DNA of 64,000 bases from contig NZ_WVHL01000005.1 in NCBI RefSeq assembly GCF_009861525.1, positions 248,001 through 312,000 of the forward strand, written 5' to 3'. The translations under genes were made by a program, and so were the position numbers. The notes under the pieces are model-generated. The model did not search any database and was not told the DNA's origin. It was given only the letters and a program-made list of their open reading frames with translations. The DNA is from Pseudomonas sp. LD120 (GTDB taxonomy: Bacteria; Pseudomonadota; Gammaproteobacteria; Pseudomonadales; Pseudomonadaceae). This document shows, one piece after another, positions 41,912 to 50,872 of this stretch. How positions within the stretch are numbered: the first letter of the stretch is position 1; every line of letters begins with the position of its first letter.

Positions 41912-43849
41912 TTAGCCTTTGGGGGCGGAAAAGGGGGCTTTGGCCTTGGCGCTGATGGCACCCTGCACGCCCTGGCCCTCGGTGGTGGTGCCCGGGCCGC
42001 CGCCGTTGTTCAGGTGCAGCACGCCACCGGTATTGATCTCGGCATCGGCCGAGGCATGCACGCTGATGTTGACTCCGCACAGGTTGATCTGGCCGCTGGC
42101 ATTGAGCTCCAGGATGCTGGCCCCGCACACCAGGCGCAGGCGTTCGCCGACCTCGATCACGTAGCTCTGGCCGATGCTGTCGAGCTTCTTCTCGCCCACC
42201 GTCAGCTCATCCACGTGCTGGACGATGCGCGTGCGCTTGTTGCCGATGGTCACGTACTCGTCGTGGCCGATGCTCTTGACCCGGTCATTGCCCACCGAGT
42301 GGCTTTCATTGACCTCGACCACAATGTCCTGGTTGCGCTCGGCGTGGATGTACAGCTGCTCGGCGCCCTTTTTGTCTTCCATGCGGATTTCGTTGAAGTT
42401 GGCCGGGCTGCCGCCCTTGCTGGAGCGGCTCTTCATGCCGCTCTGGGTGGCGTTGGCCGGCAGGTCGTAGGGCACGGTCTGCTCGGCGTTGTACACCCGG
42501 CCGGTGATGATCGGGCGGTCGGGGTCGCCTTCGAGGAAGCTGACGATCACCTCCTGGCCGATACGCGGGATCTGCATCGAACCCCAGTTCTTCCCGGCCC
42601 AGGCCTGGGACACACGAATCCAGCACGAGCTGTTTTCGTTGGACTGGTCGTGGCGGTCCCAATGGAAGTGCACCTTGACCCGACCGTATTGGTCGGTCCA
42701 GATCTCTTCGCCGGCCGGGCCCACCACCCGTGCGGTCTGCGGGCCCTGGACCATCGGCTTGTGGGTGGTGGCCAGGGGCCGGAAGCTCTGCTGGGCGTCG
42801 ATGCAGGTCAGGTGGCTTTCAAACTGTGCCGAGCCGCCGCCACCGCCGGTTTCCAGGCTTTCCTGGACCACGTAGTAACGGATGCCGACGATCAGGTATT
42901 CGCGGTTCTGGTCCAGGCGGCTGAAGCCGCTGAGGCTGAACAGGTTGCCCACCCCCAGGCCCCGCGCGTTGCCGCTGAGCTCGATGCGTTCGTGCAGGCT
43001 TTGCAGGGCCTCGATGCGGGTTTGCGCATAGTGCTCGCCGTCGTTGCTCTGCACGTAGGTGCCCGGGTAGTCGTACAGCGGGTAGTCACCGGCGCTGTGG
43101 GGCCGGGGCATGGCCGAGCGCACGTCGATGCGCGCGCTGGGGCGCTGAAAGTCGTAGTCGTTGAGTTCCAGCGAGCCGGGTTGGACCTCCTGGGCCAGGT
43201 GCCAGTCGAAGATATGGTCGCGCTCGCGCTGCTGTTCATCCCGCGGGTAGTAGGGCACCGAGGCATAGCCGGGCACGCTGCTGTGGGCGCCGTAGGCGTC
43301 GGCCAGCACCAGCACGTGGCGGTCCTTCTCATGGCGGAAGAAGTAGTAGATGCCTTCCTGTTCCATCAGCCGGCTGACGAAATCGAAGCTGGTTTCGCGG
43401 TACTGCACGCAGTACTCCCACTCCCGGTAGGGGCGGCTGAGGGCATCTTCGAAATCGGAGAAGCCCAGGTCGCGGAACACCTGCTTGATGATCTGCGGGA
43501 TGCTCAGGTGCTGGAAAATCCGGCAATCGGAGGTGCGGCTGAGCAGCCACAACCAAGGTCGCAGGGTCACTTGATAGCTGGCGAACTGGCCACTGTCGAC
43601 GTTCTGGCTGCAGCGCGCAACGATGCCGTGGAAGTGCCGCTGGCCGCCGCCGTCCAGTTGCACGCTGAGGCCCATGGGTTTGCCCAGCAACTGGTTGAGG
43701 TCGATGTTGGCGTCGCTGGAGACCAGTTGCAGCTGATAGTCGAACAGCCGCCCCAACTCCTCGCCGCCGCCCATGTTCTTGAGCAGCAGGACGTCCGGTC
43801 CCAGGGGGCAGTTGACCTGTGCCAATCGTGTGGATTGCTGAAATAGCAT
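41912..43849 (-). CDS. vgrG1: T6SS spike protein VgrG
   Basis: 645 residues from MLFQQSTRLAQVNCPLG. The gp27-like part (about 1-370) has 'FHGIVARCSQNVDSGQFASY' and REWEYCVQYRETSFDFVSRLMEQEGIYYFF. The gp5-like OB and helix part follows with DQYGRVKVHFHWDRH and ENSSCWIRVSQAWAG. The tip is built from V-G repeats to about residue 600, and the Gly-rich C-terminus has no added effector domain. The tip carries PAAR effectors, here the Rhs protein. The ATG at 43849 is the family start; the frame extends 27 codons upstream without homologous features. Confidence 0.95.
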   Translation of the reverse strand: MLFQQSTRLAQVNCPLGPDVLLLKNMGGGEELGRLFDYQLQLVSSDANIDLNQLLGKPMGLSVQLDGGGQRHFHGIVARCSQNVDSGQFASYQVTLRPWLWLLSRTSDCRIFQHLSIPQIIKQVFRDLGFSDFEDALSRPYREWEYCVQYRETSFDFVSRLMEQEGIYYFFRHEKDRHVLVLADAYGAHSSVPGYASVPYYPRDEQQRERDHIFDWHLAQEVQPGSLELNDYDFQRPSARIDVRSAMPRPHSAGDYPLYDYPGTYVQSNDGEHYAQTRIEALQSLHERIELSGNARGLGVGNLFSLSGFSRLDQNREYLIVGIRYYVVQESLETGGGGGSAQFESHLTCIDAQQSFRPLATTHKPMVQGPQTARVVGPAGEEIWTDQYGRVKVHFHWDRHDQSNENSSCWIRVSQAWAGKNWGSMQIPRIGQEVIVSFLEGDPDRPIITGRVYNAEQTVPYDLPANATQSGMKSRSSKGGSPANFNEIRMEDKKGAEQLYIHAERNQDIVVEVNESHSVGNDRVKSIGHDEYVTIGNKRTRIVQHVDELTVGEKKLDSIGQSYVIEVGERLRLVCGASILELNASGQINLCGVNISVHASADAEINTGGVLHLNNGGGPGTTTEGQGVQGAISAKAKAPFSAPKG

Positions 43850-43904
43850 CGTCAGTCTCGTTGAATGCGTGGTGTGCCTGAACACTGCGCCCGATGCGCT
43901 CCCG

Positions 43905-44013
43905 GTAGCCGCTGTCGACGGCTGCGACAAGGCCCGAAGGGCCTTCTCTGGCCCTCAAGAGCGCGACCGCTGCGTCGGAGTGCCGCTTTGGCAGCCTGCG
44001 GCAGCGGCTACAG
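43905..44013. repeat. REP pair between clpV and vgrG
   Basis: GGTAGCCGCTGTCGACGGCTG at the left and GGCAGCCTGCGGCAGCGGCT-ACAGG at the right, in inverted orientation. It interrupts the otherwise compact T6SS block and may separate vgrG expression from the structural genes. Confidence 0.8.
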
Positions 44014-44024
44014 GGAACCCGGGG

Positions 44025-46700
44025 TCAGGCCGGCTCGCTGAAGTCGTAGTGCAGTTCGTTGTCCCGCTGGCGGATGCGCACCCCGGCCAGGGCGCGGCCT
44101 TCGAGCAGGCGGGTGAGGAACTCGCGGCTCATGTCCGGCAACAGGCTGTTGGTGAGGATGGCGTCGATCATCCGACCGCCGCTTTCGGTCTCGGTGCAAC
44201 GCGAGACGATCAGGTCGATGACCTCGTCGTCGAAGTCGAAATCCACCTTGTGGGTGCTTTCCACGCGCTTCTTGATCCGTCCCAGTTGCAGGCGGGTGAT
44301 CGCCTTGAGCATGTCGTCGCTGAGCGGGTAGTAGGGGATGGTCACCAGGCGCCCCAGCAGTGCCGGCGGGAAGATCTCCAGCAATGGCTGGCGCAGGGCC
44401 TTGGCGATTTCCTCGGGCTCGGGCACCGCCTGCGGGTTCTTGCAGACATTGGCGATCAGCTCGGTGCCGGCGTTGGTGGTGAGCAGGATCAGGGTGTTCT
44501 TGAAGTCGATCATGCGGCCTTCACCGTCTTCCATGACGCCCTTGTCGAACACCTGGAAGAAGATCTCGTGCACGTCCGGGTGGGCTTTTTCCACTTCGTC
44601 CAGCAGCACCACGCTGTAGGGCTTGCGCCGCACCGCTTCGGTGAGCACGCCGCCTTCGCCGTAGCCGACATAGCCCGGCGGGGCCCCCTTGAGGGTGGAC
44701 ACGGTGTGGGCTTCCTGGAACTCGCTCATGTTGATGGTGATGACGTTCTGCTCGCCGCCGTACATGGCTTCGGCCAGGGCCAGGGCGGTTTCGGTCTTGC
44801 CCACCCCGGAGGTGCCCGCCAGCATGAATACGCCAATCGGCTTGTTGGGGTTGTCGAGGCCAGCGCGGGAGGTCTGGATGCGCTTGGCGATCATTTGCAG
44901 GGCGTGGTCCTGGCCGATGATGCGCTTTTTCAGGTGCTGGTCGAGGTTGAGCACGGTTTCCAGTTCGTTGCGGGCCATGCGCCCCACCGGAATCCCGGTC
45001 CAGTCGGCGACCACCGAGGCCACCGCCTGGTAATCCACGGTCGGCAGGATCAACGGGGTCTCGCCCTGCAGGGCGCTCAGGCGCTGTTGCAGGTCCACCA
45101 GCTTCTCGCGCAGGCCGTGGCTGTCGTCGCCAACGTCGCTGTCCACCAGGCCGACGTTCTCCCGCAGTTGGGCGCGGGTCGCCAGCAGCTCATCCACCAG
45201 GGTCTTCTCTTGCGCCCAGCGGCTTTCCAGCGCGGCCAGGCGCTCGCGCTCGGCGGCCAGGAGGTTCTCGCTGTTGACCTGACGGTTGCCGATGGCCACG
45301 CCGATCGCCTGTTCCCGGGCGATGATCTGCAGCTCGGTTTCCAGGGCCTCGATGCGCCGGCGGCTGTCGTCCACTTCGGCCGGCACCGCGTGCAGGCTGA
45401 TGGCGACGCGGGCACACGCGGTGTCCAGCAGACTCACGGATTTGTCCGGCAACTGGCGCGCCGGAATGTAGCGGTGCGAGAGCTTGACCGAGGCTTCCAG
45501 GGCTTCGTCGAGGATTTGCACCTGATGGTGCTGTTCCATGGTCGAGGCCACGCCGCGCATCATCAGCAGCGCCTTGTCTTCCGAAGGCTCGGCCACTTGC
45601 ACCACCTGGAAGCGCCGGGTCAGGGCCGGGTCTTTCTCGATGTGCTTCTTGTACTCGGCCCAGGTGGTGGCGGCCACGGTACGCAGGGTGCCGCGGGCCA
45701 GGGCCGGTTTCAGCAGGTTGGCCGCGTCGCCGGTGCCGGCGGCGCCACCGGCGCCCACCAGGGTGTGGGCTTCGTCGATGAACAGGATGATCGGTTTGGG
45801 CGAGGCCTGGACGTCTTCGATGACCTGGCGCAGGCGCTGTTCGAACTCGCCTTTCATGCTGGCGCCGGCCTGCAGCAGGCCGACGTCGAGGCTGCGCAGC
45901 TCGACATCCTTGAGCGCCGGCGGCACGTCGCCGGCGACGATGCGCAGGGCGAAGCCTTCCACCACAGCGGTCTTGCCGACCCCGGCCTCGCCGGTGAGGA
46001 TCGGGTTGTTCTGCCGGCGGCGCATGAGGATGTCCACCAGCTGGCGGATCTCTTCGTCACGGCCGACGATCGGGTCGAGCTTACCGCTGCGGGCCTGCTC
46101 GGTGAGGTCGAAGGTGAAGCGCTGCAAGGCTTCCTGCTTGCCCAGGGCGCTGGGGGCCATGGCGCCGCTGGCTTCGCCGGGCACCGCGCCGACATTGAAG
46201 CCGTCGCTGGCGCTCAGGGCGTTTTCCGGCGAGTCGCCGATGTATTCGTCAAAGCGCTCGCACAGGGTTTCGACCTTGATCTTGTCGAACTCCCGGGACA
46301 GCCCCAGCAGCGCGTGGCGCAGGCTCGGGGTCTTGAGGATGCCGATCACCAGATAGCCGGTGCGCACCTGGCTTTCACCGAACATCAGGCTGCCGTAGAC
46401 CCAGCCGCGCTCCACCGCTTCCTCGACGTGGGACGACAGGTCGGTGATCGAGGTCGAGCCCCGGGGCAGGCGGTCCAGGGCTTCGGTCAGGTCCTTGGCC
46501 AGGCGCGCCGGCTCCAGGTTGAACTGGCGGATGATGCGGTGCAGGTCCGAGTCCGTAAGTTGCAGCAACTGGTGCAGCCAGTGGGCCAGTTCCACATAGG
46601 GATTGCCCCGCAGTTTGCAGAAGACCGTGGCGGCTTCGATGGCTTTGTAGGCAACGCTGTTGAGTTTGCCGAACAGCGCCGCGCGACTGATTTCACCCAT
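44025..46700 (-). CDS. clpV: T6SS AAA+ ATPase ClpV/TssH
   Basis: 891 residues. The N-terminal Clp-N domain (1-160) is followed by AAA module 1 with Walker A GEAGVGKTAVVEG (residues 237-249) and Walker B ILFIDEAHTLVGAGG. A ClpB/ClpV-like middle coiled region follows. AAA module 2 has Walker A GTSGVGKTETALALAEAMYG and Walker B YSVVLLDEVEKAHPDV. It disassembles contracted TssB/TssC sheaths for reuse. The start MGEISRAALFGKLNS at 46700 has AAGGAG upstream and overlaps the tssG stop by eight bases. The recognised ATP sites are intact. Confidence 0.95.
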   Translation of the reverse strand: MGEISRAALFGKLNSVAYKAIEAATVFCKLRGNPYVELAHWLHQLLQLTDSDLHRIIRQFNLEPARLAKDLTEALDRLPRGSTSITDLSSHVEEAVERGWVYGSLMFGESQVRTGYLVIGILKTPSLRHALLGLSREFDKIKVETLCERFDEYIGDSPENALSASDGFNVGAVPGEASGAMAPSALGKQEALQRFTFDLTEQARSGKLDPIVGRDEEIRQLVDILMRRRQNNPILTGEAGVGKTAVVEGFALRIVAGDVPPALKDVELRSLDVGLLQAGASMKGEFEQRLRQVIEDVQASPKPIILFIDEAHTLVGAGGAAGTGDAANLLKPALARGTLRTVAATTWAEYKKHIEKDPALTRRFQVVQVAEPSEDKALLMMRGVASTMEQHHQVQILDEALEASVKLSHRYIPARQLPDKSVSLLDTACARVAISLHAVPAEVDDSRRRIEALETELQIIAREQAIGVAIGNRQVNSENLLAAERERLAALESRWAQEKTLVDELLATRAQLRENVGLVDSDVGDDSHGLREKLVDLQQRLSALQGETPLILPTVDYQAVASVVADWTGIPVGRMARNELETVLNLDQHLKKRIIGQDHALQMIAKRIQTSRAGLDNPNKPIGVFMLAGTSGVGKTETALALAEAMYGGEQNVITINMSEFQEAHTVSTLKGAPPGYVGYGEGGVLTEAVRRKPYSVVLLDEVEKAHPDVHEIFFQVFDKGVMEDGEGRMIDFKNTLILLTTNAGTELIANVCKNPQAVPEPEEIAKALRQPLLEIFPPALLGRLVTIPYYPLSDDMLKAITRLQLGRIKKRVESTHKVDFDFDDEVIDLIVSRCTETESGGRMIDAILTNSLLPDMSREFLTRLLEGRALAGVRIRQRDNELHYDFSEPA

Positions 46701-47745
46701 GCTCTGTGCTCCTTGGTGTATGTGAGGTCGTGGCCTGATCGGCGTAGTGCCGGGCCAGTATGAGATCCTTGGCATCACTGCCGGGTTGACCGAGCCAGGT
46801 GTTGAAACCCAGGCGCTGGCGGCCGTTGAGTTGCAGCTTGGGCACTTCGTCCTTGAGCAGAACCAGGTTCAGGTCCCAGTCCAGTTCATGCCCCAGGTAT
46901 TCGGCGACCCAGGCCACCAGTTCCTTGAACGGCTGGCCGTCGGGCAGCATCCCCAGGTAGTCGTCGAGCTTCAGCGGACCCAGGCGGATGCGGAATTTGT
47001 GCTGGCGGTCCCAGACGTGGCTACCCAGGCACAAATCCACGCCCAGTTGGCGGGCCTGGACCCCGAGCCGGCTGCGCTCGGGCAGTTCCAGCCACTGGCC
47101 GACGTATTCCTCGATCGCCACCGGCAGGCCGAAGTACTCGCCGATGATCGCCCGCAGGCCGTCGGGGTAGCGGGTCTGGGCCGCCAGGTGGCCGCTGTAG
47201 TGCAGCTTGGCGGTGTCGGCAAGCAGCCCCTGGTTGAGCAGGCTGGGCATGCCCCGGCCGCTCAGGGCGGCGAGGCGCGCGGACCAGTAGTCGTCGTCTG
47301 GGCGGTCGTGGCTCACCGTCGGCCGGGCTTCGGCCCAGGCGCGGTAGAACAGGCTCAGCAGGCGATGGTGGAACACATCGAGAAAGCGCTTGCTGGTGCT
47401 GTCGGCGTTGTTGCGCTGGCGTTCGCGCACGTACTCGGTGAGGTGCAGCGGCAGGGGGCCGTTGGGGCCGCCCAGGCCGAAGAAGAACTGCTCCAGGCGC
47501 GCGGCACCGCCTTCGCTGCCGGGGCTCACCGAAGCCAGGGTCGAGGGAGCGAAGGTGCAGTCAGCCTGCTGGCCCAGGCGCAGGGGATCGTCCGCCAGGC
47601 GCAGGGAGTGACCGAAGCGCGGCAGTTGCGGCGACAGGCATTCGATCCGCCGCAAGGCCTGGAAGAAGTCGTACTCCCAGGGCTCGGCGTGCATCGCCGT
47701 CAGCGTATTCAAAGAGTCGGACGACGTCCGGGCTTGGCTTTCCAT
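46693..47745 (-). CDS. tssG: T6SS baseplate protein TssG
   Basis: 350 residues. TssG features: EPWEYDFFQALRRIECLSP at the N-terminus, then 'FGHSLRLADDPLRLGQQ' and FFGLGGPNGPLPLHLTEYVRER, the family signature. The C-terminal half has GSHVWDRQHKFRIRLGPLKL and FLPDGQPFKELV-like 'LPDGQPFKELVAWVAEYLG'. It forms the baseplate wedge with TssE, TssF and TssK. Its 5' end overlaps tssF by 37 bases and its 3' end overlaps clpV by eight. Confidence 0.93.
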   Translation of the reverse strand: MESQARTSSDSLNTLTAMHAEPWEYDFFQALRRIECLSPQLPRFGHSLRLADDPLRLGQQADCTFAPSTLASVSPGSEGGAARLEQFFFGLGGPNGPLPLHLTEYVRERQRNNADSTSKRFLDVFHHRLLSLFYRAWAEARPTVSHDRPDDDYWSARLAALSGRGMPSLLNQGLLADTAKLHYSGHLAAQTRYPDGLRAIIGEYFGLPVAIEEYVGQWLELPERSRLGVQARQLGVDLCLGSHVWDRQHKFRIRLGPLKLDDYLGMLPDGQPFKELVAWVAEYLGHELDWDLNLVLLKDEVPKLQLNGRQRLGFNTWLGQPGSDAKDLILARHYADQATTSHTPRSTEHG

Positions 47746-49568
47746 CGCATGATCTCGCCGCGTTCGGTGGTACGGATCACCGTCTCGGTAAAACTGTTGA
47801 TCGACACGTAACGTGCCAGGAAGCGCTCGAAGACCGCGCCGAGCAGGAACACCCCGGTGCCGCGAAACGCGTTTTCATCGAATTCCAGGGTGATCTCCAG
47901 GCCGCGGCCAAAGACGATCGGCCCGGGCATCGGCAGGCGCCGGGTCACCGCCTGGCTGCTGACCTCGCGCAGGCCCTCGATCTGCAATTGCAGGGCCGCG
48001 TCGTTGCTGTCGCCGTACAGCCGCAACAGCTCGCGCAGGGCCGCCGCGCCCTGGCCCTGTTCGGCGAGCGACAGGTAGTTCAGCGACAGTTGGCTGATCA
48101 GCCGCCAGGCCTTGCCGTCGTGGGCATGGCTGGGGCGTGGCCGGCTCGGTCCCGCCAGGCAGCGGATGGCCTGCACCGGGGCGCTGTCGGCCAGGGTGAA
48201 GTCGGTCTTGCCGTTGCCCACGTTCATGAACAGCGGCAGGTCGCGGTTGGTGCACAGGGCGCTGACCCCGAGCTGGCGCAAGTCGTGGCGATAGGGCGCT
48301 TGCTGGCCGTCCACCAGGCTGACGAACGATTCGCTGCCGATGTAGGTCGAGCGCGGGCCGTTGCGGCGCTGGTCGCTGGACAGCACCCGCGGCTCGCGGC
48401 GGATCATGTAATAGGCCTGGTCACGGCCGTAGCGGGACGGGTCGCGCACCGCGTAGAACGGCAGGAACGGCTGCTCCGGACCGGTGCCGTGGCCGCTGAG
48501 GGCGGTCAGCGAATGCACTTCGAAATCCATCGGCCGGGTGCGGTCGGCGATCACATGGTGCTCATTGACCCGGTCGGACAGGTGGATACGGTCCAGGCGC
48601 TTGGGAAACAGGTTGATCGCCGGGGTGCAGAACGGCACGAACTGGCTGGCGCCAACGCTGCCCTCCAGGCTCTGCTCGAAGCGCTCGAAGAGTACGATCA
48701 GCTCCAGTTCCTGGCCGGCGCAGCGTTGTACGGCACGGCTCAGTTGGGCGAATTCGACGAACAGGAAGCGGTTGGGCAGGGCGAAATATTCCTGCAGCAG
48801 GCGATAGCCCTGGAACGCCTGGGGCACCACTGGCAGCGCCGCATCGCAATCATCGAAGCCTCGGGAGCGCAGGGCGTCCTGGGGCAGGCGCTCGACCCAG
48901 TCGCTGCCCGGGGCCCGGGCGAACACCGCGCAGGCGTTGCCCAGCAACTGTTCGTAGAGACGGAACGGCAGCTCGTTGTTGCCGTTCAGGTACAGCGGCA
49001 ATGTATCCAGGCCCAGGCTGTTGAACGGCAGTTCGGCGCCGGTGCGCAGGGTCAGGCGTAGCCCGGCCTTGGCCTTGGGTTCGCTGGCGGCCAGGCGTCC
49101 GAGCACCGTCGATGGGTTGCCGAAGTACTCGGCCTGGCTGACTTGCAGCGGCCACAGCGTCACCGGGTGCGCGGTGCGGTATTCGCAGCAGGTCTGGGTG
49201 TCGCGGCCCAGGGCGGAGCGCAAGCGGGTGTCGCGCTCCAGGGTAAAGCCGCTGCTCAGGGAGCCTTCGTCGGGATCGGCCTGCAACTGCACCACGGTCA
49301 TCGACGGGGTCGGCGCCAGGTAGTGCGGGTAGGCGATCTCCAGCAGGTTGTGGGTGAAGGTCGGGTACTCGGCATCGAGTTTGAGCTGCACCCGGGCCGT
49401 CAGATAGGCGAAGCCTTCCAGCAGGCGCTCGACATAGGGGTCGGCGCAATCCATGCCCGACAAGGTCAGGCGGCTGGCAATCTTGGGAAATTCCTTGGCG
49501 AACTCGGCGGCGCTTTCGCGCACGTGGTGCAGTTCCTGGTTGTACAGCTCCAGCAGGCGCGGGTTCAT
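47709..49568 (-). CDS. tssF: T6SS baseplate protein TssF
   Basis: 619 residues from [20 protein letters not shown]. Conserved N-terminal family motif '[20 protein letters not shown]' followed by [22 protein letters not shown] is intact. '[20 protein letters not shown]' and '[20 protein letters not shown]' later in the sequence are also typical. It forms the baseplate wedge with TssG and TssE. The start at 49568 overlaps the tssE stop (ATGA). The upstream in-frame ATG at 49667 lies within tssE and is rejected. Confidence 0.94.
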   Translation of the reverse strand: MNPRLLELYNQELHHVRESAAEFAKEFPKIASRLTLSGMDCADPYVERLLEGFAYLTARVQLKLDAEYPTFTHNLLEIAYPHYLAPTPSMTVVQLQADPDEGSLSSGFTLERDTRLRSALGRDTQTCCEYRTAHPVTLWPLQVSQAEYFGNPSTVLGRLAASEPKAKAGLRLTLRTGAELPFNSLGLDTLPLYLNGNNELPFRLYEQLLGNACAVFARAPGSDWVERLPQDALRSRGFDDCDAALPVVPQAFQGYRLLQEYFALPNRFLFVEFAQLSRAVQRCAGQELELIVLFERFEQSLEGSVGASQFVPFCTPAINLFPKRLDRIHLSDRVNEHHVIADRTRPMDFEVHSLTALSGHGTGPEQPFLPFYAVRDPSRYGRDQAYYMIRREPRVLSSDQRRNGPRSTYIGSESFVSLVDGQQAPYRHDLRQLGVSALCTNRDLPLFMNVGNGKTDFTLADSAPVQAIRCLAGPSRPRPSHAHDGKAWRLISQLSLNYLSLAEQGQGAAALRELLRLYGDSNDAALQLQIEGLREVSSQAVTRRLPMPGPIVFGRGLEITLEFDENAFRGTGVFLLGAVFERFLARYVSINSFTETVIRTTERGEIMRWKAKPGRRPTL

Positions 49569-50113
49569 GGGCGCCTCCGGGAATCGGCGTGGACCACCCG
49601 TACATGGCCCGACTCCAGGTCCATGTCGGTTTGCAGCAGCAGGCGCAGGGGCATCGGCTGGGCCCACAGGTCGCCTTCGATCTCGAAGCTCAAGGCGTTG
49701 TGGTTCATTTCGCCGGGCGCGGTGCGCGCACGGACCCGCAACGTGCTGCGCAGAATCCGCGGTTCATAGGTCGCGATGGCCTGGTGAATCAGGCTTTCCA
49801 GGGCCGGGATGTCGATGCTTGAGGCACTGTACCCAGCCAGGGCTGGCAGCCCGTAGTTGACCACCGAGGTGCCGGCGGGGGTGTGCAGGGTGGCATCGGC
49901 GTCGAGTAAAGAGGTGGTGTTGAGCAGCCACGCCAGGTCGCGCAGTACCGAGGCCTTGAGTTGGCTCAGGGACAGCACGCGTTTGTCCGGGCTTTCTTTC
50001 AGGTTGCCGGGTTCATCGTCGGACAGACGATCCAGCAGGGAAGGTTGCAAGCGATCGCGGGCGGCGATGTCGGTTACCAAAGGGTTCGCTCCAGGATCGG
50101 ATTGCGCAGGCAT
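49565..50113 (-). CDS. tssE: T6SS baseplate protein TssE (gp25-like)
   Basis: 182 residues from [35 protein letters not shown] and [23 protein letters not shown] match the gp25-like N-terminal region, and '[20 protein letters not shown]' is the family core. It nucleates sheath polymerisation on the baseplate. In P. aeruginosa HSI-I a tagJ gene separates hcp and tssE; here only a REP-containing gap of 138 bases does. The start at 50113 is preferred over an in-frame ATG ten codons upstream, which lies inside that repeat. Confidence 0.92.
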   Translation of the reverse strand: MPAQSDPGANPLVTDIAARDRLQPSLLDRLSDDEPGNLKESPDKRVLSLSQLKASVLRDLAWLLNTTSLLDADATLHTPAGTSVVNYGLPALAGYSASSIDIPALESLIHQAIATYEPRILRSTLRVRARTAPGEMNHNALSFEIEGDLWAQPMPLRLLLQTDMDLESGHVRVVHADSRRRP

Positions 50114-50145
50114 GACGTCACGAAAAGGGGCACAGGTGCACAAAC

Positions 50146-50195
50146 CTGTAGCCGCTGCCGCAGGCTGCGAACGAGGACAACGTCCTCGCGACCCG
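50146..50195. repeat. Single REP copy between hcp and tssE
   Basis: CCTGTAGCCGCTGCCGCAGG followed by CTGCGAACGAGGACAACGTCCTCG, the second part being a hairpin. It occupies the place where tagJ would be expected. Confidence 0.8.
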
Positions 50196-50251
50196 GACCA
50201 CCCATGCGGCGTGGCCCGGATCTTTCGCCGCCGCGGCGCGACCGCAGCGGA

Positions 50252-50740
50252 TCAGCGCTTGGTGTTCGAGCGGATGTTCCAGCCGTACTTGATCGGGCCG
50301 CCGTCCTTGGTGCCGTCGGCTTTCTGCGGCTGGTACTCGACCATCACCTGAGCAAAGTTCAGGGTGATGTTTTCGGTCAGACGGTCATCGCTGCCCGAAC
50401 CGCCGGTGCTCAGCGAGGTGATCAGCACTTCTTCCAGGTCGATGATCATGTACTCGACCTGGCTTTCGCCGCCGGCCTTGCGCACGGTCAGGCGCACCTT
50501 GTCGATGTGCTTGCCGCTGGAGCAATGCATCATCAGGTTCGGCGAGGCCTTGTCGACGTACTTGGTCAGCGACAGGTCCTGGATGTTCACCTTGCCCGCG
50601 CCGCCGCCACCGCCAACGTGCATGTTGCCGGACTGGGACATGCCCCAGCTCCAGTTCAACACGTCGATCTCGTCTTTGTGGGCTTTGTCCATGGACTCGC
50701 CCTTGATGTCACCGATCTTGATGAAAATATCAACAGCCAT
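50252..50740 (-). CDS. hcp1: T6SS tube protein Hcp (TssD)
   Basis: 162 residues, exactly the length of P. aeruginosa Hcp1 and very similar throughout from memory: MAVDIFIKIGDIKGESMDKA, LNWSWGMSQSGNMHVGGGGG and TENITLNFAQVMVEYQPQKA. It forms hexameric rings that stack into the inner tube and is secreted; it also carries small effectors in its lumen. The ATG at 50740 follows AGGGAGAAAAC. The tssC stop is 132 bases upstream, with a REP repeat between. Confidence 0.97.
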   Translation of the reverse strand: MAVDIFIKIGDIKGESMDKAHKDEIDVLNWSWGMSQSGNMHVGGGGGAGKVNIQDLSLTKYVDKASPNLMMHCSSGKHIDKVRLTVRKAGGESQVEYMIIDLEEVLITSLSTGGSGSDDRLTENITLNFAQVMVEYQPQKADGTKDGGPIKYGWNIRSNTKR

Positions 50741-50783
50741 GTTTTCTCCCTGTGTGGCCCTTGCCACGATGTTGGTTCTGCTT

Positions 50784-50853
50784 CTGTAGTCGCCACTGCT
50801 GGCTGCGGTAGCGCCCGCCTCGCGGTCGGTCGCAGCCTGCGGCAGTGGCTACA
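50784..50853. repeat. REP pair between tssC and hcp
   Basis: CTGTAGTCGCCACTGCTGGC at the left and GTCGCAGCCTGCGGCAGTGG-CTACAGG at the right form one long inverted repeat with several mismatches. Hairpins of this sort can block 3' exonucleases and raise expression of the neighbouring gene; hcp is the abundant product. Confidence 0.7.
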
Positions 50854-50872
50854 GGTTTGAGTCGGTTATGGA

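Noticed and set aside
43869-46763. Plus-strand open frame of 964 codons opposite clpV
   Set aside because: ClpV is fully supported on the other strand; this frame is its antisense shadow.
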